Shown here piece after piece: positions 19,822 to 31,623 of a stretch of 64,000 nt of DNA (position 1 is its first letter; each line of letters opens with the position of its first letter). Source of the stretch: Tetrapyrgos nigripes (lineage: Eukaryota > Basidiomycota > Agaricomycetes > Agaricales > Campanellaceae); the NCBI GenBank assembly GCA_013368315.1, contig JAACJM010000027.1, forward strand, positions 579,107-643,106, read 5' to 3'. The translations under genes and the position numbers were made by a program. Under the pieces are notes generated by a model, which was not told the DNA's origin, ran no database searches, and saw only the letters and a program-made list of their open reading frames with translations.

Positions 19822-22600
19822 ATGCGTTTCACTCTCATGGGCAAGAAGAAACTCTCGAGCAAGAAGAAACCCAGACGTGCACCCTGGCACAAGGACAATC
19901 CAGAGAAACTAGAGTGGCTGCGTGGTTATATCTCTGACTGGAAGGAGAGCCAGAGGGGAAAAGATGAGGCCAAGTCCAAGTTCTACAATGCTCTTACCCT
20001 CGAGTTCATAGAGAAGTTTAATGACCCACTACGTGAGTACAGCAGTCCATTCTCTCACCACGACCATCTGATCGGAGTTTAAGACGACGACGACGACCCC
20101 GAGAACTGCGATGACGAAACACCAATGGGAGCACAACCGGTGCAGCTATTCCTGCTGTGGGCAACGCATCTGGACACAACCACATGCTCCTCTCTGACCC
20201 TAATGTCAATCAAGCAACTGTTACCAGTCCTTCTCAGCCAACGACTTCGTCTGACAATAGCCAGGGTCTCAATCCCAGTCCAGAGGATGCTCAAATCACC
20301 CCCACCCCATCTCAAAACGTACCAGCTGATAATCCCTCTGTACCTGATGTACCCGCTGATAAAACTACTGGAACGGATCAGCAACCATCTCTTGATGACC
20401 CCACCGTGCCTAGTGCTGAAAAGCCCTCTGGCAGGGACTCTGCATCCCAGGGTTCAACTGGCACTCCCCAAGGCATTACAAGCAGGGAATTTACTCGGAG
20501 GATTAACGAGAAGCTCAACGGTCTATCCGATGAGGCATTTGAGCAGAAACATAAGATCATCATGAAGCGGCGTAAAGTGAGTGACGGGTAAATACTAACT
20601 TGGGTTGGTAGCAAATCTCTGAGTGGTATTGCAAGAACAACCAAAGTGTTCAGCGAGGGACCAGTGGCCTCATCCGAAGCCCAAACCAACTCGTAAACCT
20701 ACCAAGATGCCAGCCCCTCAAATGTTTCAAGACCTGCATTATGATTTGTATGTGAAAAAGGAAGCAGAGAAGGAGATAGAGCTGGAAGAAAAGGAGTACG
20801 ATGACTGGGAGAAGGCTGGGTCCGTGGGCGATAAAAAGAAACCCGCTCCCGTTGCAATTAGGCTCAGGGTCGCTACCAGGATCTTGCAAAGCCAGCCTCA
20901 GGAATTCCAGGACGAGATTAATAAGGTCGTGGAGGAGCTCTACAACAAGGAACTGGAGGAATGGAACAAGAAGCCTGAGGTTGTGGAACCGAAGACGAAA
21001 ACGCCAGAGGATTTCCAAAAGTACATATACCTACTTGATTGTGCATTGACAACACCATTGATGTGCTCCGTACTAGGGCATTACAGTCATGGGGACCAGA
21101 GGTCGCAAAATTTGGCAAAGCGGTTTCGGAAGATACTGGAATGGTTCTAGTGTGTGCATTGGTTGGGCCAAATCCCCAAAAAGGCGGTCAAATTGATAGT
21201 TTTTGGTAAGTTCTTGCTTTTTCCATTTCCACTGGCGTTTTCATTGATGCTTTCCCCAGGACACATCATGGAACAACGTCGACTGGACTACTATGGCCTC
21301 AAGCAGACCCTACATGCTATGAGGCTACGAAACAATCTTTAATTTGGTTTGGTCGGAAAGTCTACAGTAAGTAGACTCACTCACTTCCTGCTCTGTGTAT
21401 TTATTTGGCTTCAAACTCCTTGCTGATATGATCTATAGATCACGAATCCAGGGCAGCCCGAGCAGTTGGCAATGTACTGGTAGTGCCAGTCCCCGGTTTC
21501 AACGACGTAGAGCCAATCCCTGCGTCCTCCGCTGCGACCCCAGAACCCACCTCTTCCACTCAATTGAAACGTTCATCTTGGAAATCGACAGGAAACTCCA
21601 CCGAAAGGAACAAGGATGCCAGTACTATCGAGAAAAACCCCAAAATATCCAGACCCAGGCCCCAGCCCAAGGCAAAAGCTCCAAGTGCCACTTTGACTTC
21701 AACACCATCCGGTACATTGTCGACGTCACCATCTTCACAGCCTCCTCCCCTTCCTGAAGAGCCGTCTTCTCTCGGTGATACTCGAGACTCGGACCCTAAG
21801 CCTGCGCAAACGGTCAGTTCTGGTTCCCAACCGCCATCTCCATCCCCCGCCTCCGCAAATGCGCAGTCCCCTGCCCCTTCCATGTCTGCTTTGCCCGAGG
21901 AGGTTGAGGGAACTGGATTGGTTGCTATGGAAGGAATTAGGGCCGATGGGGATATCCAAGCAGATGTACACATGGACGATCCAGAGCCAAAGGCTGCCAC
22001 TGTCTGGAATCATCCAGACCGTGACCGCTTTTGGCCCCAGATGGCTAGCTTCATTGAGGAGTGGGAAACAAGTTTGACTGCTGTGACTGTGCAGAATACC
22101 CGTGGAAAGACACTCTCAACTCGTTGTTGGAGGTCTACATCGAGTATGAGGGATACTTCCACTACACCGAAGTCAACAGGGCCATTGAGTCGAAGAAGGA
22201 GCCATCGCTATTGAAGAGATGGGTGAGAAAAGGACAACCACCGTTCGCTCTGTTCAACGAGGAGCTTTCAGTAACTGCACCCAAAATGTTGGACGTGTTT
22301 CGGGGTTGGTGGGAGGATGTGCAGCCAGTCCGAGAGTCGGATCAGGAGGATTGGGCGCCCTTCGATTGCGTATCTGGTTCAGGCAGTGTGTGGAAATTTA
22401 TCTGTGTCCTCATCTGGCTCCTTCACTACTTCCTTGGCGAAAGTCCCAGCGAGGACCTAACAGATCAGCAGATGACGTACATTGCGTCCTGGATGGTCCT
22501 GTGTACAGAGGTAGAGGAGACCTTGGCGAAGGTGATGAGATGGGGGATTACTGCTCCCAGGAAGAGGAAATCTGCAACTTCACTGGAGGAAACGGATTAA
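19822..22600 (+). CDS. Large mushroom-specific protein of unknown function
   Basis: A string of exon-like frames on the + strand. 19822-20034 starts MRFTLMGKKKLSSKKKPRR with WHKDNPEKLEWLRGYISDW; 20157-20578 is Pro/Ser/Thr-rich and ends in FTRRINEKLNGLSDEAFEQ before a GTGAGT donor; 20623-21150 includes PAPQMFQDLHYDLYVKKEA and a charged helical region; 21483-22060 is proline-rich; 22061-22600 reads YPWKDTLNSLLEVYIEYEG, KKEPSLLKRWVRKGQPPF, FRGWWEDVQPVRESDQED and ends at TAA. I know this as a very numerous, unnamed agaricomycete family with an N-terminal lysine-rich segment and a C-terminal Trp-rich domain, often near transposons; no activity is established. Joins near 20582-20612 and 22060 are inferred, and a frame change near 22060 may mark decay. 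Confidence 0.5.
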
Positions 22601-23559
22601 CCAAGGACGACCAGGTGAATGGTGGCTTTACAACGTGTCAACGACGCTGCCAAGCCCAAGTCCACCAAGCACCGCCGTCGGAGATAACTTCCCTACATCT
22701 CTTCCGTTCAACATCGTCTCTTCCCTTCAAGTCCTCCTCCTCCCTTCAAGTCTCCTCCCTTCACCTCCGTTGCCTCCATGTCCTCCCTCATCGTCATCTC
22801 ACATCCTCTATCTCACTTTATGGTATTATGTATAGTCTTATTTTCAACTATGGTCCCTCACTCTTTTATATATTATGTATAGCCAGTCTTATTTGCAAAA
22901 CAATATATATATTCTATTTGCCTTGTATCTTACAGCGTGGACAAGACAGAACTTGTAAAAAGTGAGGATTATTGGGTCAAGAGTCTATGGACCACTTCTG
23001 CACTGAGTCCCCTACCTATTATCTGACTTCCCAGTGTGATGTCACCGAATTTTGGAGGTCTATCACGCTAAGAAACAACTCTAAGGGTGGTTGAAATGTA
23101 CTTAGCAGTGGACACTGAGTTGAATACCACCCGGACACTCATTGGCCCATTATGGGCCTACATATGCCCCATGAAAATATCAGCTGAGTATTATCATTGA
23201 TATAGGCCAGAAATGGTAAGAGTGATGTTTCCCAACTGTTGCCGATGGTCTCCTAAGCGTTGCTGATAGCTGCTGGAGCCAGTACCAAATCGCTGCCTGT
23301 CCCAAAGTACCCTGCAGCTGACCGAGCCCAGGCATATTGCAATATCCCACCCAAAAGCCCACATTGGAATAACCCCACGAATATTGAAATACAGGCCCTG
23401 GGCTTTGCCTTGTGGTATTACAATATTGGTACTGTTACGCCTCATTGTTCTGGGATTGTATCCCTTCCACAACTGTCTTCAGTAAAGATCGCTGTTACCT
23501 CTGGATTTTGATGGAAGGATCAAATAGGAATTTGACGGCATCGCCCTGCAATTTTTGAT
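22601..23559. other. No gene seen; pyrimidine-rich 3' flank
   Basis: 22680-22800 is a CT-rich stretch of repeated CCCTTCAAG and TCCTCC motifs, probably the 3' untranslated region of the preceding gene. 22810-22920 contains two copies of a TATTATGTATAG...TCTTATTT motif. 23000-23500 has no supportable coding sequence; it may be the decayed continuation of the gypsy pol region, but I see no reverse transcriptase motif. Confidence 0.4.
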
Positions 23560-25614
23560 TGGGCTACTGGTTTGAATTATCCAATTGGTTCCAACCATCT
23601 GACTTGGTAATCTTTGTGGTGGGTTCTTGGGTCGACGACTGCAGATTTCAAAGGTTTCGTTTTAGTTTTTAAATGGAGAATGGGGGGATTCACTATGATA
23701 CACGTTTCCGGGCATCTGATCATGCCTATTCATGAGACTGACCAATCTATGTCTGTGTTATGTTCTTCCAACCAGTCGGTACTGAGGATTATATCGTGAT
23801 CCCCGATGTCTGTTACGTAGAATTCGGCCTTCTCCTCGTGATACGCTCCGTTGTCTTGGGAATAGATAAAGAGATTCTGGATGGTATACTCTCATACCCA
23901 TCCCATAGTGTTTTCAGAGCCGTCAACGTTTCATACTGGGAACGGTTTTTCGATAGGAAGAAGGGTGAGTTGATTTTCTTGTGCAAACCGGCTATTGATG
24001 ATTATGCCTTCTGCACCACTGTCTATTAGGGTGTTTGCGTCGATTTTTCTGCCAGTAATCTTGCCAATTAATTCAGTTTTGAGTGTGATTGATGGTATCT
24101 GTCAGTTACGAGTGATCACCGACATTCTTAGCTCTGAAGGAAAGATTCGCTCACTAGAGGGGTATAACACACTATATTGATTGTTCTTTAACTGTCCGGT
24201 GTACTGTTCTACTCCTACTGACAACGTAGCAGAGGAGTGATTTAAAAATCCAATTTAGACATGATGTCTTTTAAATAAACGGTTGCTTGTTCCTTTTCTT
24301 CCCCTTCTAATCCTTTAACCCTGTTAACCATGTCGGAAATATCCTTGATCGTGTCTCGAGATGAAGATGTCTGAGCTACTGTTACCGGTGGTGAAGATGC
24401 GGTTTCGGCTGTTCAAATAGCATGAGAAGAGAAAGTTCGGGAAGTGTTTTGAGATGACGTTTTTGGGAATGTCAGATATTCGTTGCTCATGTGTCCAGTT
24501 TGTCTACACGCAAAGCATGCTCCTAGTTTTTGGAGTCGGTCTCTTCCATCAGGTGTCAGCTTGGGCAATGGAGTGGAAGAGGAGTTAGCACCTGGTCCCA
24601 TATTCATAAGCGCATTGACGCTTGCTACTGTTCTTCCCTGAGACGGACCTGGACTACTCTTCGACATTGAAGTAGTTTTCCAGTGCCCTTGTCTTTCCCA
24701 CTCCTTCAACCATTCTAAATGGAGTTCTACAGCTCTTTCCTTGTACTCCTCGAAGTCATCCCACTTTGGATACGTTCTTCCGACTGCTTCTCGGAGTTTG
24801 GGTGGCAACCCATCCTGATAAAATTCCAACAATGCCATTTCTCTGAACTCGGACTCTTCTCTTTCTCCAGCATGCTCGCCAATTCTTCATCTTCCTCATC
24901 TTCATCTCGTTCCGTTAATCGCTGCGTTGCCCAATCTCCTCCTTTTTCTCCCATGAAGAATGATAGGAATAACGAAACCTGACTTTCCTCAGTAGGGTAC
25001 TTGCTTTTATTCATGCATAGATAGTTGTTAAACAGGGCCAACCATTGTTTTGCCTCGCTACGTTCTCCATTGAAGGCGTCGGGTTTTCTTCCTCGTTCAG
25101 AAGTACCGTTCGACCCAATAGGAGGTGTATCAGCCATGACTGAGTTGTTTGGGTCTGACGGATTTGGAGAAGGAGGTGTAGGAGGATGATGAGGGGCTAC
25201 AGATGGTCCTTCGGCAGACGGAATGGTGGGAGAAGAAGGGGGAGAAGTGGGGTTGTCTGGTTCTGGTGGGTTATTGGAAGGTGTTTCTGGTACTGGGTTA
25301 GATTCAGAAGGTTGGTTGGTAGGTGTAGAGGTTCCTTGATCTGATTCAGTTCTAGGATTGGGTTTTGGGTGTGCCTTTTGAATTGCAAGTTCTTGGAGTT
25401 GGGTTATAACGTGTAACCCACTCGGGATGTCTTCGGCAGTAAGTCGTTGAGTGTTATATCTGTTTAGGCATGGTTGTATGGTGCACAGAATCCAAGGATC
25501 GTCACCGTTTTCGGCAAAGTAGGCAGCGTCTCGGGATGATGAGGGGTGGAATATGTGTGGTCGGTCAGCACAGTGAAGGTTCGGGTCTGCAGATGCGGAT
25601 TGTCGACTGGTCAT
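23560..25614 (-). pseudogene. Ty3/gypsy gag-protease relic
   Basis: Minus strand. Gag starts MTSRQSASADPNLHCADRPH at 25614, has a long proline-rich N terminus and the gypsy capsid segment RKPDAFNGERSEAKQWLALF at about 25080. After a frame change near 24830, MALLEFYQDGLPPKLREAVG leads to a zinc knuckle CFACRQTGHMSNEYL at about 24500. The expected final cysteine is tyrosine, so the CCHC box is incomplete. The pepsin-like protease follows at 24080-23640 with active site TLIDSGAEGI and its usual end DIILSTDWLEEHNTDIDW. Three in-frame TGA codons interrupt the protease (near 23926, 23882 and 23734). No reverse transcriptase, RNase H or integrase is present downstream, and no LTR pair was found. A truncated relic. 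Confidence 0.82.
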
Positions 25615-27095
25615 ATACTAATTCTTCTTTAAGCCAGGTAATTGGGTCCTAGGATAAAGGAGGAGGGTAACCCGTAGTCGGGGGAAGGTGATGATAGAGA
25701 GTAGTCGACGTGTTCTCTGAGGAATAGAGGTCCTCTTATCTGAACCACAGTTTCTCCTGTATTGAAGTCCTCTTTCACTGTTATGTATGAAAATATTGAG
25801 AGGACTACGTCACCTGAGAAAAGTTTCCACACCCAACGTCTTGTGCAGATGAAGTGTCGGTCGAAACTCCAAGGATTCGCTCATATGTTTCTTCCATGGG
25901 AGACCCAGTATTTTGTGTGTAAGATGTTGAGAGGGAGGGGGAATGGAACCCGTTCGTAGTCAGAAGGGGTTACAGTGGGTTCGAAGCGAATTTGGGAGAA
26001 TGGGGTAGACAGGGTGAAAAGGATTTTTAGGATTTCAATTACAGAGTCAGTCGACCACCCTACTCGGATCGGCAAGTCTGGTTTTATGTCTCGAAACTGT
26101 GTAGACGAAAGATGACCTCGTGCAACAACTCCTTGAGATTGTTCACGCCTGCCAACCTGTGAGGCTCCTCACACAGGGTAGTGTTGATGGGCTTGGGGGT
26201 ACCGTAGGGGAAGGATGGAATAATAGGAAGGTTTAATACAATGGAAGGATTCGTGTTGAGTTGTGAGGTGGGTGTAAGAGAGTTCGTTCAAGTGTCAAGT
26301 TTGCCGGTACACTCAATAACCACCCAAGTCACACAATACGTGAAAGCCGGTTACAAGAGAATAGATTGATCAAAAGAGACAGAGAGATATAGAGAAAGAG
26401 ATAGAGAGATGAGGTAGTAAGCTGACTAGGCTCTACACTGCGTAGTAATAGTACGGAGCGGAGACGAAGTGAACGAACTAAGGAATAGGTTACAAAGATC
26501 ACAGGTATATAAGTAAAATGTGAACAGATGGGAAATAGTAAGTAATAATAGATGGTATCATGTGGAAACGTCAAGGGCGAGAGAGTAATGAGTTAAATAT
26601 GGATAGATGAAGGTACTGGATCATAAGGAATGATTGACAGTGAGAATGTCCGTGGAGATAAGAATCGGAGGAGATAAGAGTGAGTCATAGATCTGTAGAG
26701 ATGGTAACTATAGACGATGATGCGAAATGGTTGATGTTTACGGGGTTAAAAGTAAATAACGTGAGAAATAGGTAGTAAAGGAGAAGGAATAGAAAGGAAA
26801 TGAATAGGCGGGGAGCAATTCATGACATATGACAACAACGGAGAACGCCTCCCTAGCCAATGGGTTCGCAGAAGCACGAGGACCAACCACTGAAACCGCG
26901 ACTGATTGAGTTCATTGCAACGGGAAGCCAACGCGAATGGCTCAGACGCAGATGAGTCAGATGATGAGAATGAGGATATCATAGAGGTGCAATGGGATTC
27001 TGCAGGGAGGATCCGAACTGTGCAAGTGGAATGCAGTGTGTGGTTTTACTTACTGATGCATTTGACCAACTACTCATAATCTTCCTCTTCTCCAG
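25615..27095. other. 5' flank of the gypsy relic, possible LTR remains
   Basis: 25629-26075 (minus strand) holds two open segments, e.g. STPFSQIRFEPTVTPSDYER, that could be further gag-upstream coding or untranslated leader. 26280-26580 contains a purine-rich GAGA tract (26375-26415) and short-repeat structure reminiscent of an LTR, but I could not find TG...CA ends, a primer site or a partner LTR. 26700-27095 shows no gene. Confidence 0.35.
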
Positions 27096-28619
27096 ATGAG
27101 AGCTTGTCAATAATAACCTATCTGACAGCTCTCCTAGCAGCTTGGCTTCATCTCAAGGGCAGTGCCAGTCGTACCACTACCAATGTGGTTCTGAATGGCA
27201 TTGCCTTCATTCTTGCAACTGCCTTCCACATCATTTCGGTATCGCTACAAACTTGTGGTTATGATATCAATATACAGGTCTCCACTCCTCAGGACATTTG
27301 TTCTACTTACAGCTCTCTACAAATCGAACCAACAATCATTTGCACCGTCTGCTGTCCCCAAGTGCTTCACACTCTATCCCCACATGGCAAACCTTCCTGA
27401 TCATTGTCTTTGGAAGCGAGGAGTATATCAGAGGAATCCCTGTGGAACACCTTTGAAAACCACAAGGAGAACTGGAAGAGGAGAAATTACCATCCCTAGG
27501 TGCTTGTATAGCACCCAGTGTTTCAGGTCATGGCTCGAGTTCTTCTTGAAACATCCAGGGATGGAGGAGATGATCAACAGGTCCTACAATGTCCCACCCT
27601 CTCCTGATGGAAATGTGAGGGATACCTGGCAAAGTAGAGCTTGGCATTTGCAACCCGACTTTCCTGAGCAACCAGGCAATTTGACATTCTCTCTATATGT
27701 TGATTGGTTCAACCCGTTTACGAATAAGATAGCTGGTAAAATTATATCCTGTGGTGCGCTCTGTTGCATGAACCTTCCCCCAGCACTCCGCTATCTTCCT
27801 GAAAACACCTTCATTCTTGCAATCACTCCTGGCCCTAAAGCTCCAGATACAAACACTATATCCAATATCCTGCGTCTTCATATAGAGGTGCTCAACACTC
27901 ATTGGCACGGTGTCACAATACAGACCCATCTCCATCCTACAGAAACATTCATCCGTGTCATGGTGGTTCTACTCATTGCTGATCTGGAAGCAATGAGAAA
28001 GATAACTGGCTTTCTGTCGCATAGTGCTCGGTTATACTGCTCATGGTGCTTGGGTCTCCATGGTGACATTGAATGCCTAGATTTGGATAAATACCCTTTG
28101 CGGGATCAAGCGATAGTAAGGCAGCAGGTGGACAAGTGGTTGGCAGAGACGAGAATAGGGCACCAGGAAGAAATTGCATCAAAAAATGGTGTGCGCTGGA
28201 CATCACTCCATGACCTTGAATACTTTGATCCTGTCAAGCACATCATGCTTGGGTTTATGCACAATACACTTGAAGGAATTCTGCAAGATCATTTGCGGGA
28301 ACAATGGGGTATTGGGAGGAAGGAGAAGGGAAAGGGGAAAGGGAAAGGGAAAGGAAAGGGAAAGGAAAAAGCCAAGGAGAAAAGCAACGAGAGCGATGAC
28401 TACAACACTGATGATGATGAACCAAAGGAGGAGTATGAGGAGTATACTGACCATGAAGCGAACATGGATTTGGACGAGTTGAGCCAGGAAAGTGGAGACC
28501 AGGAGATCTTCATGCCTACTCGATTTCGGTCTCAGTCTCAGGTTTCAACAAACAGCTCTCAAGCATCAAGCTCCGAGGCACTAGCAGACAAGTCAAGGCA
28601 CCAAACCTCGAAACCATAG
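27096..28619 (+). pseudogene. Plavaka transposase fragment
   Basis: A CACTA-like Plavaka transposase of basidiomycetes. The N-terminal zinc region is missing. Visible in order: LLAAWLHLKGSASRTTTNVV (27125), TVCCP then KCFTLYPHMA with a one-base slip at a CCCC run near 27357, SLYVDWFNPFTNKIAGK with GALCCMNLPPALRYLPEN (about 27690-27810), TFILAITPGPKAPDTNTISN, VVLLIADLEAMRKITGFLSH and YCSWCLG (about 27960-28050), and NGVRWTSLHDLEYFDPVKHI, MLGFMHNTLEGILQDHLREQ, WGIG (about 28185-28315). A lysine-glycine run from a GGAAAG microsatellite (28320-28370) and an acidic serine-rich tail follow. The usual C-terminal third is absent: the frame runs into sequence that belongs antisense to another gene and stops at 28619. 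Not functional. Confidence 0.88.
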
Positions 28620-29349
28620 GAATCAAACAGTGCAAAGAACGTTCGGATGCTCGATTCGTCTACCAGGGCTACATCTTTTGCAAGGCTGTTACCTCTTGCC
28701 CCGTTGTTGAAATAGTTAAGGCGAGCTTTTTCAATGTGTTTGCTGTGGACTTTTTCAGGATCGCACTTGCCCAAGTTCATCACCAGTGTCGAGAAATCTT
28801 GGAGAGTGCTGAACCGGTTGGCAAACTTCTGCTTGACAGTAGGAGCTGGTCGTGCAGGTGCAGATGTTCCATCGGCGAGCCCCCACGCCATGCATATATG
28901 CACTTGAAAGGCACGCTAGTATCTTCATGTGAGTATTTACCTTCTAAATGCAGAAACTTGAAACTCACAATAGTACCTCTAGCCTTTTCTGGCACCTGAT
29001 CTCGGGGTATGCGGATCGGGTCGCTTTTTTTCAATTTCTTCAACCTAGTTTCGGGAGCAGGTTGCTTGGAAGAGGGTTTCTGCATAGACAACACAGAGTT
29101 AGGCCTGGACGAAGGATTTTGCGCAGTCGATGAATGATTCTGCGTAGACGACAGACGACTTGGCCCAGACGATGAACAGTTCGTGGAATTCTGCGTAGTA
29201 GATGAACGATTCAGCCTAGAGGACGTTGCAGAATTCTCCGTCGACGATGAACGATTTGGTCTAGACAATGACGAAGTGTTCTGCGTAGACGGAGGTTTTC
29301 TCTTAGATGACATTGGGAATGAACAGAGGGACAATACTGAACTTGTCAC
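28559..29349 (-). pseudogene. Mushroom-specific protein fragment, antisense to Plavaka tail
   Basis: Minus strand. The start MTSSVLSLCSFPMSSKRKPP is followed by a serine/asparagine repeat region (units like SSTQNSS, SRPNRSS), then RLKKLKKSDPIRIPRDQVPE. After a probable intron (about 28970-28900) come FKCIYAWGLADGTSAP-type joining sequence, VKQKFANRFSTLQDFSTLVM, KARLNYFNNGARGNSLAKDV and IRTFFALFDSYGFEVWCLDL. This resembles the N-terminal half of an abundant unnamed agaricomycete family with a 'WGL...FN.RF' region; function unknown. Its 3' end overlaps the + strand Plavaka frame by about 60 bases, marking where the two fragments were joined. Confidence 0.45.
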
Positions 29350-30342
29350 TTAGGGTACGGAGATTTTTATGAGTCGGGGAATCAGTAGTGGCACAAAAGG
29401 GTTTTTTTTGTCCAATCCTTTGACTTCTGCCCTATGTTTGATAAACAACAGCACGCCATTATACCTTCAAATTTTTGAATCAAGGTCAAACTGCCCATTG
29501 TATCACTGGTCTTTGCTATGATTTTCTTTCAACATACCCATGTTCAGATTCCGACCTCGATTAGGCGTGTAAGTGACATTCTGCAAAGGTGGAGGTGGTG
29601 GAGGTGGGTTAGGCATGTTTGTAGGCATTCCATACACTTCAGTTTGGGACTCTCAAGCGAGCTGGATGAAGTTGACTTGAGTTTGGTTTTGGTTGTGAGT
29701 GGGATAAACTCGACTTGTAGGTTGGCTTAGGTTGCGAGCTGGATGGTGTCGACTTGGATGTCCTTTCTCTCCCCAACTTTTGTCCCCTTCCTGTATATTT
29801 TTTGAAAGGATAATCAAACCACTTACCTTAGCCTTTCTTTGTTCGCATCCTTAGCCTTTCTTCGCTTTTATACCCTTTGAAAATCAAGAACTTATGGAGA
29901 CTGCCAAGGCTATTGGTCTGATTTCCTCATTAATCATTTCTCCTGGCTTGTACGAAGTACCACACTCAGGATTCTGGCTGGAAAATTAAAGCCTCGGTCG
30001 TTACGAGGTATGCTGCCTGTTTCTCTTTTCCTGAAAAGCTACATCAATATTGTTTACAGGACCCTCCCAGTTAGCAAGAGATCCTCAAGTACTTTTGTGA
30101 TTCTGAATGTCGATCATACATATTCCAATACAGCTAGCAAGGTCATCAAACAGTGATCTACTGTCTTCACATGCAATTCCATTCTTCACGCCAAAAAAAG
30201 ACTGCATTCGTTATCGAGCACAATTTCATCATGGCCACCTACCTTACCGATCGTGTCATTGTCTTTGAGGGTCAGCCTGCAGCAATCAGGATTTTTTCTG
30301 GATTTTATCAGATTTTTATTCGCGACTTTGCTGATTTAATTG
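29350..30342. other. No gene seen
   Basis: About 1 kb upstream of the antisense gene fragment. Only short frames are present. A GGTGGAGG-type purine run lies at 29586-29610 and repeated GAGCTGGATG/GTTGACTT phrases at 29655-29750, but nothing supports a gene. Confidence 0.45.
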
Positions 30343-30752
30343 TGTCATGTCACAAGTCACTAACACGTCACGAATTATGGTCACGTCACGAGCTACTGTC
30401 ACGTCACGAGTTACGGTCACATGTGACGTTCCGGGATCCAAGCCACAGGAGGACATAGGGGATAGTTTCGGTTGGCGTCGCAAAGGTTGTTAGTCGGAAC
30501 TAAGGTATTATCTCGAATCGATGTTTTCCGTTCGTTTGAGTGAAATGTGGCGGGAAGTCCTCTCGCCGAGACGAGAGGACTTGCATGCATTTGATAGTTC
30601 CCTAAAGTTGTTCCTTTGTTTTTCCTGTTTTAGCTGTCGACGCTTGCTTTCATTGTTGTTGTACATACATATATATCTCGCGTTTGTATACCATTGTATT
30701 CTTTGAAAGAAAACTATCTTGGATCTCAAAATCCGTTGCTAGGCATCAGTTA
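30343..30752 (+). repeat. LTR-like fragment with CACGTCACGA array and hairpin
   Basis: The block starts TGTCATGTCACAAG and continues with three or four imperfect copies of TCACGTCACGAGTTA (30345-30428). A perfect hairpin AAGTCCTCTCG...CGAGAGGACTT lies at 30555-30565 and 30572-30582. It ends near TTGCTAGGCATCA (30737-30748). Starting TGTCA, a CACGTCAC array and this hairpin are features I associate with LTRs of mushroom retroelements. No partner LTR, coding region or target duplication was found, so it may be a solo LTR. 30753-31016 shows nothing further. Confidence 0.4.
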
Positions 30753-31107
30753 GTTTCTATTATTGGAATCTAAGTACATCTTGAGTATCCTAAGAGTATC
30801 CTAAGTTCAGATCTACTTGTTTGATTACCGGCTGGTGTGATGGTGAAGTCTTGGTCCGCTTCCCGTGCGGGAGCCAGACCTCTGCTTCCCATGAGCTTGC
30901 CCCCAGTGTCAGAGTCAGAGGTCGCCGGTCGTCGTGGTCAAGAAGAAAGTCAAACCGCTGCATCCAGCTCAATTCTCAGCCTACAGTGATGATTTTTCGT
31001 AAAATGGTCCTTTGAGACTATTCAAACCACTATCTCAACTCTGGAGACTATTGCTTGCATATTTCGCGATCAACACCGTCTGCAACGACGAGCTCGACTC
31101 TTCCTGT

Positions 31108-31381
31108 TACGAGGCCTTTAGCCGAGTTAACTTATGTCGTCTTCGCAACTTTTCCACGCCTGCAATTTCTATTGGCCAGTCTCTATGATGCCGACAACCG
31201 AACGAGGATGCCGTCGGCTTTTTGATCCGACCCAAGCTGTCGTCAACCATGAACAAACAATGACATAGCCCAAGTCGCATCGGATTTTCATAAGTCCTTT
31301 CACCTTCACCCTACGATGTGCTACTACAGGCCTCGTAAATTGCCATGCGAAGCAGTGGCATCTTTCCCCAGTCGTTTCCAT
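31108..31381 (+). mobile_element. Short non-autonomous Helitron (A)
   Basis: Starts T-ACGAGGCCTTTAGCC after a flanking T and ends in the Helitron 3' signature of the family: the inverted motif GGCCTCGTAA (31329-31338) followed by a hairpin GCCATGCGAAGCAGTGGC and a terminal TTTCCAT. The 5' 95 bases match those of the 1.2-kb copy at 41634 (GAGTTAACTTAGGTCG, CCACGCCTGC, TTTCTATTG). No coding. Lies tail to tail with copy B; the two share one insertion point in the duplicated locus. Confidence 0.7.
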
Positions 31382-31385
31382 GCGT

Positions 31386-31623
31386 ATGAAGGACTTGTGG
31401 GCCACCGCTTCGCGTGGCAATAACGAGGCCCGAAATGCCGAAGCTGATGGTCTGGACCGGGTCTGGCGGTAAATGCCGGTATGACAATGTGACATAAGGG
31501 GCGTTTGTAAGAAGCACGCGTCGTCTAGACCGGGTCTGGCGGAAAATCCCGGTAGGACGACTTGGCATAGCCACAGCTGCAAAGCGGCGTTTATAAGAAC
31601 GAGTCCCTTAAAAGGGCCTCGTA
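31386..31623 (-). mobile_element. Short non-autonomous Helitron (B)
   Basis: On the minus strand it starts TACGAGGCCCTTTTAAGGG with CTCGTTCTTATAA and GTGTGGCTATGC-like sequence, the same 5' end as the 8.6-kb Helitron at 48083. It ends GGGCCTCGTTATTGCCACGC with the hairpin GCCACGCGAAGCGGTGGC and terminal CCCACAAGTCCTTCAT, nearly identical to the 3' end of the 8.6-kb element at 56662-56704. It is thus an internally deleted 238-bp derivative of that element. Confidence 0.78.

Noticed and set aside
22635..22835. Pro/Ser-rich open frame in the pyrimidine tract
   Set aside because: It is a by-product of repeated TCC and CTTCAAG units in a probable 3' untranslated region.
26280..26980. Gypsy 5' LTR
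   Set aside because: Composition is suggestive, but I found no TG...CA ends, no primer site and no second LTR copy.
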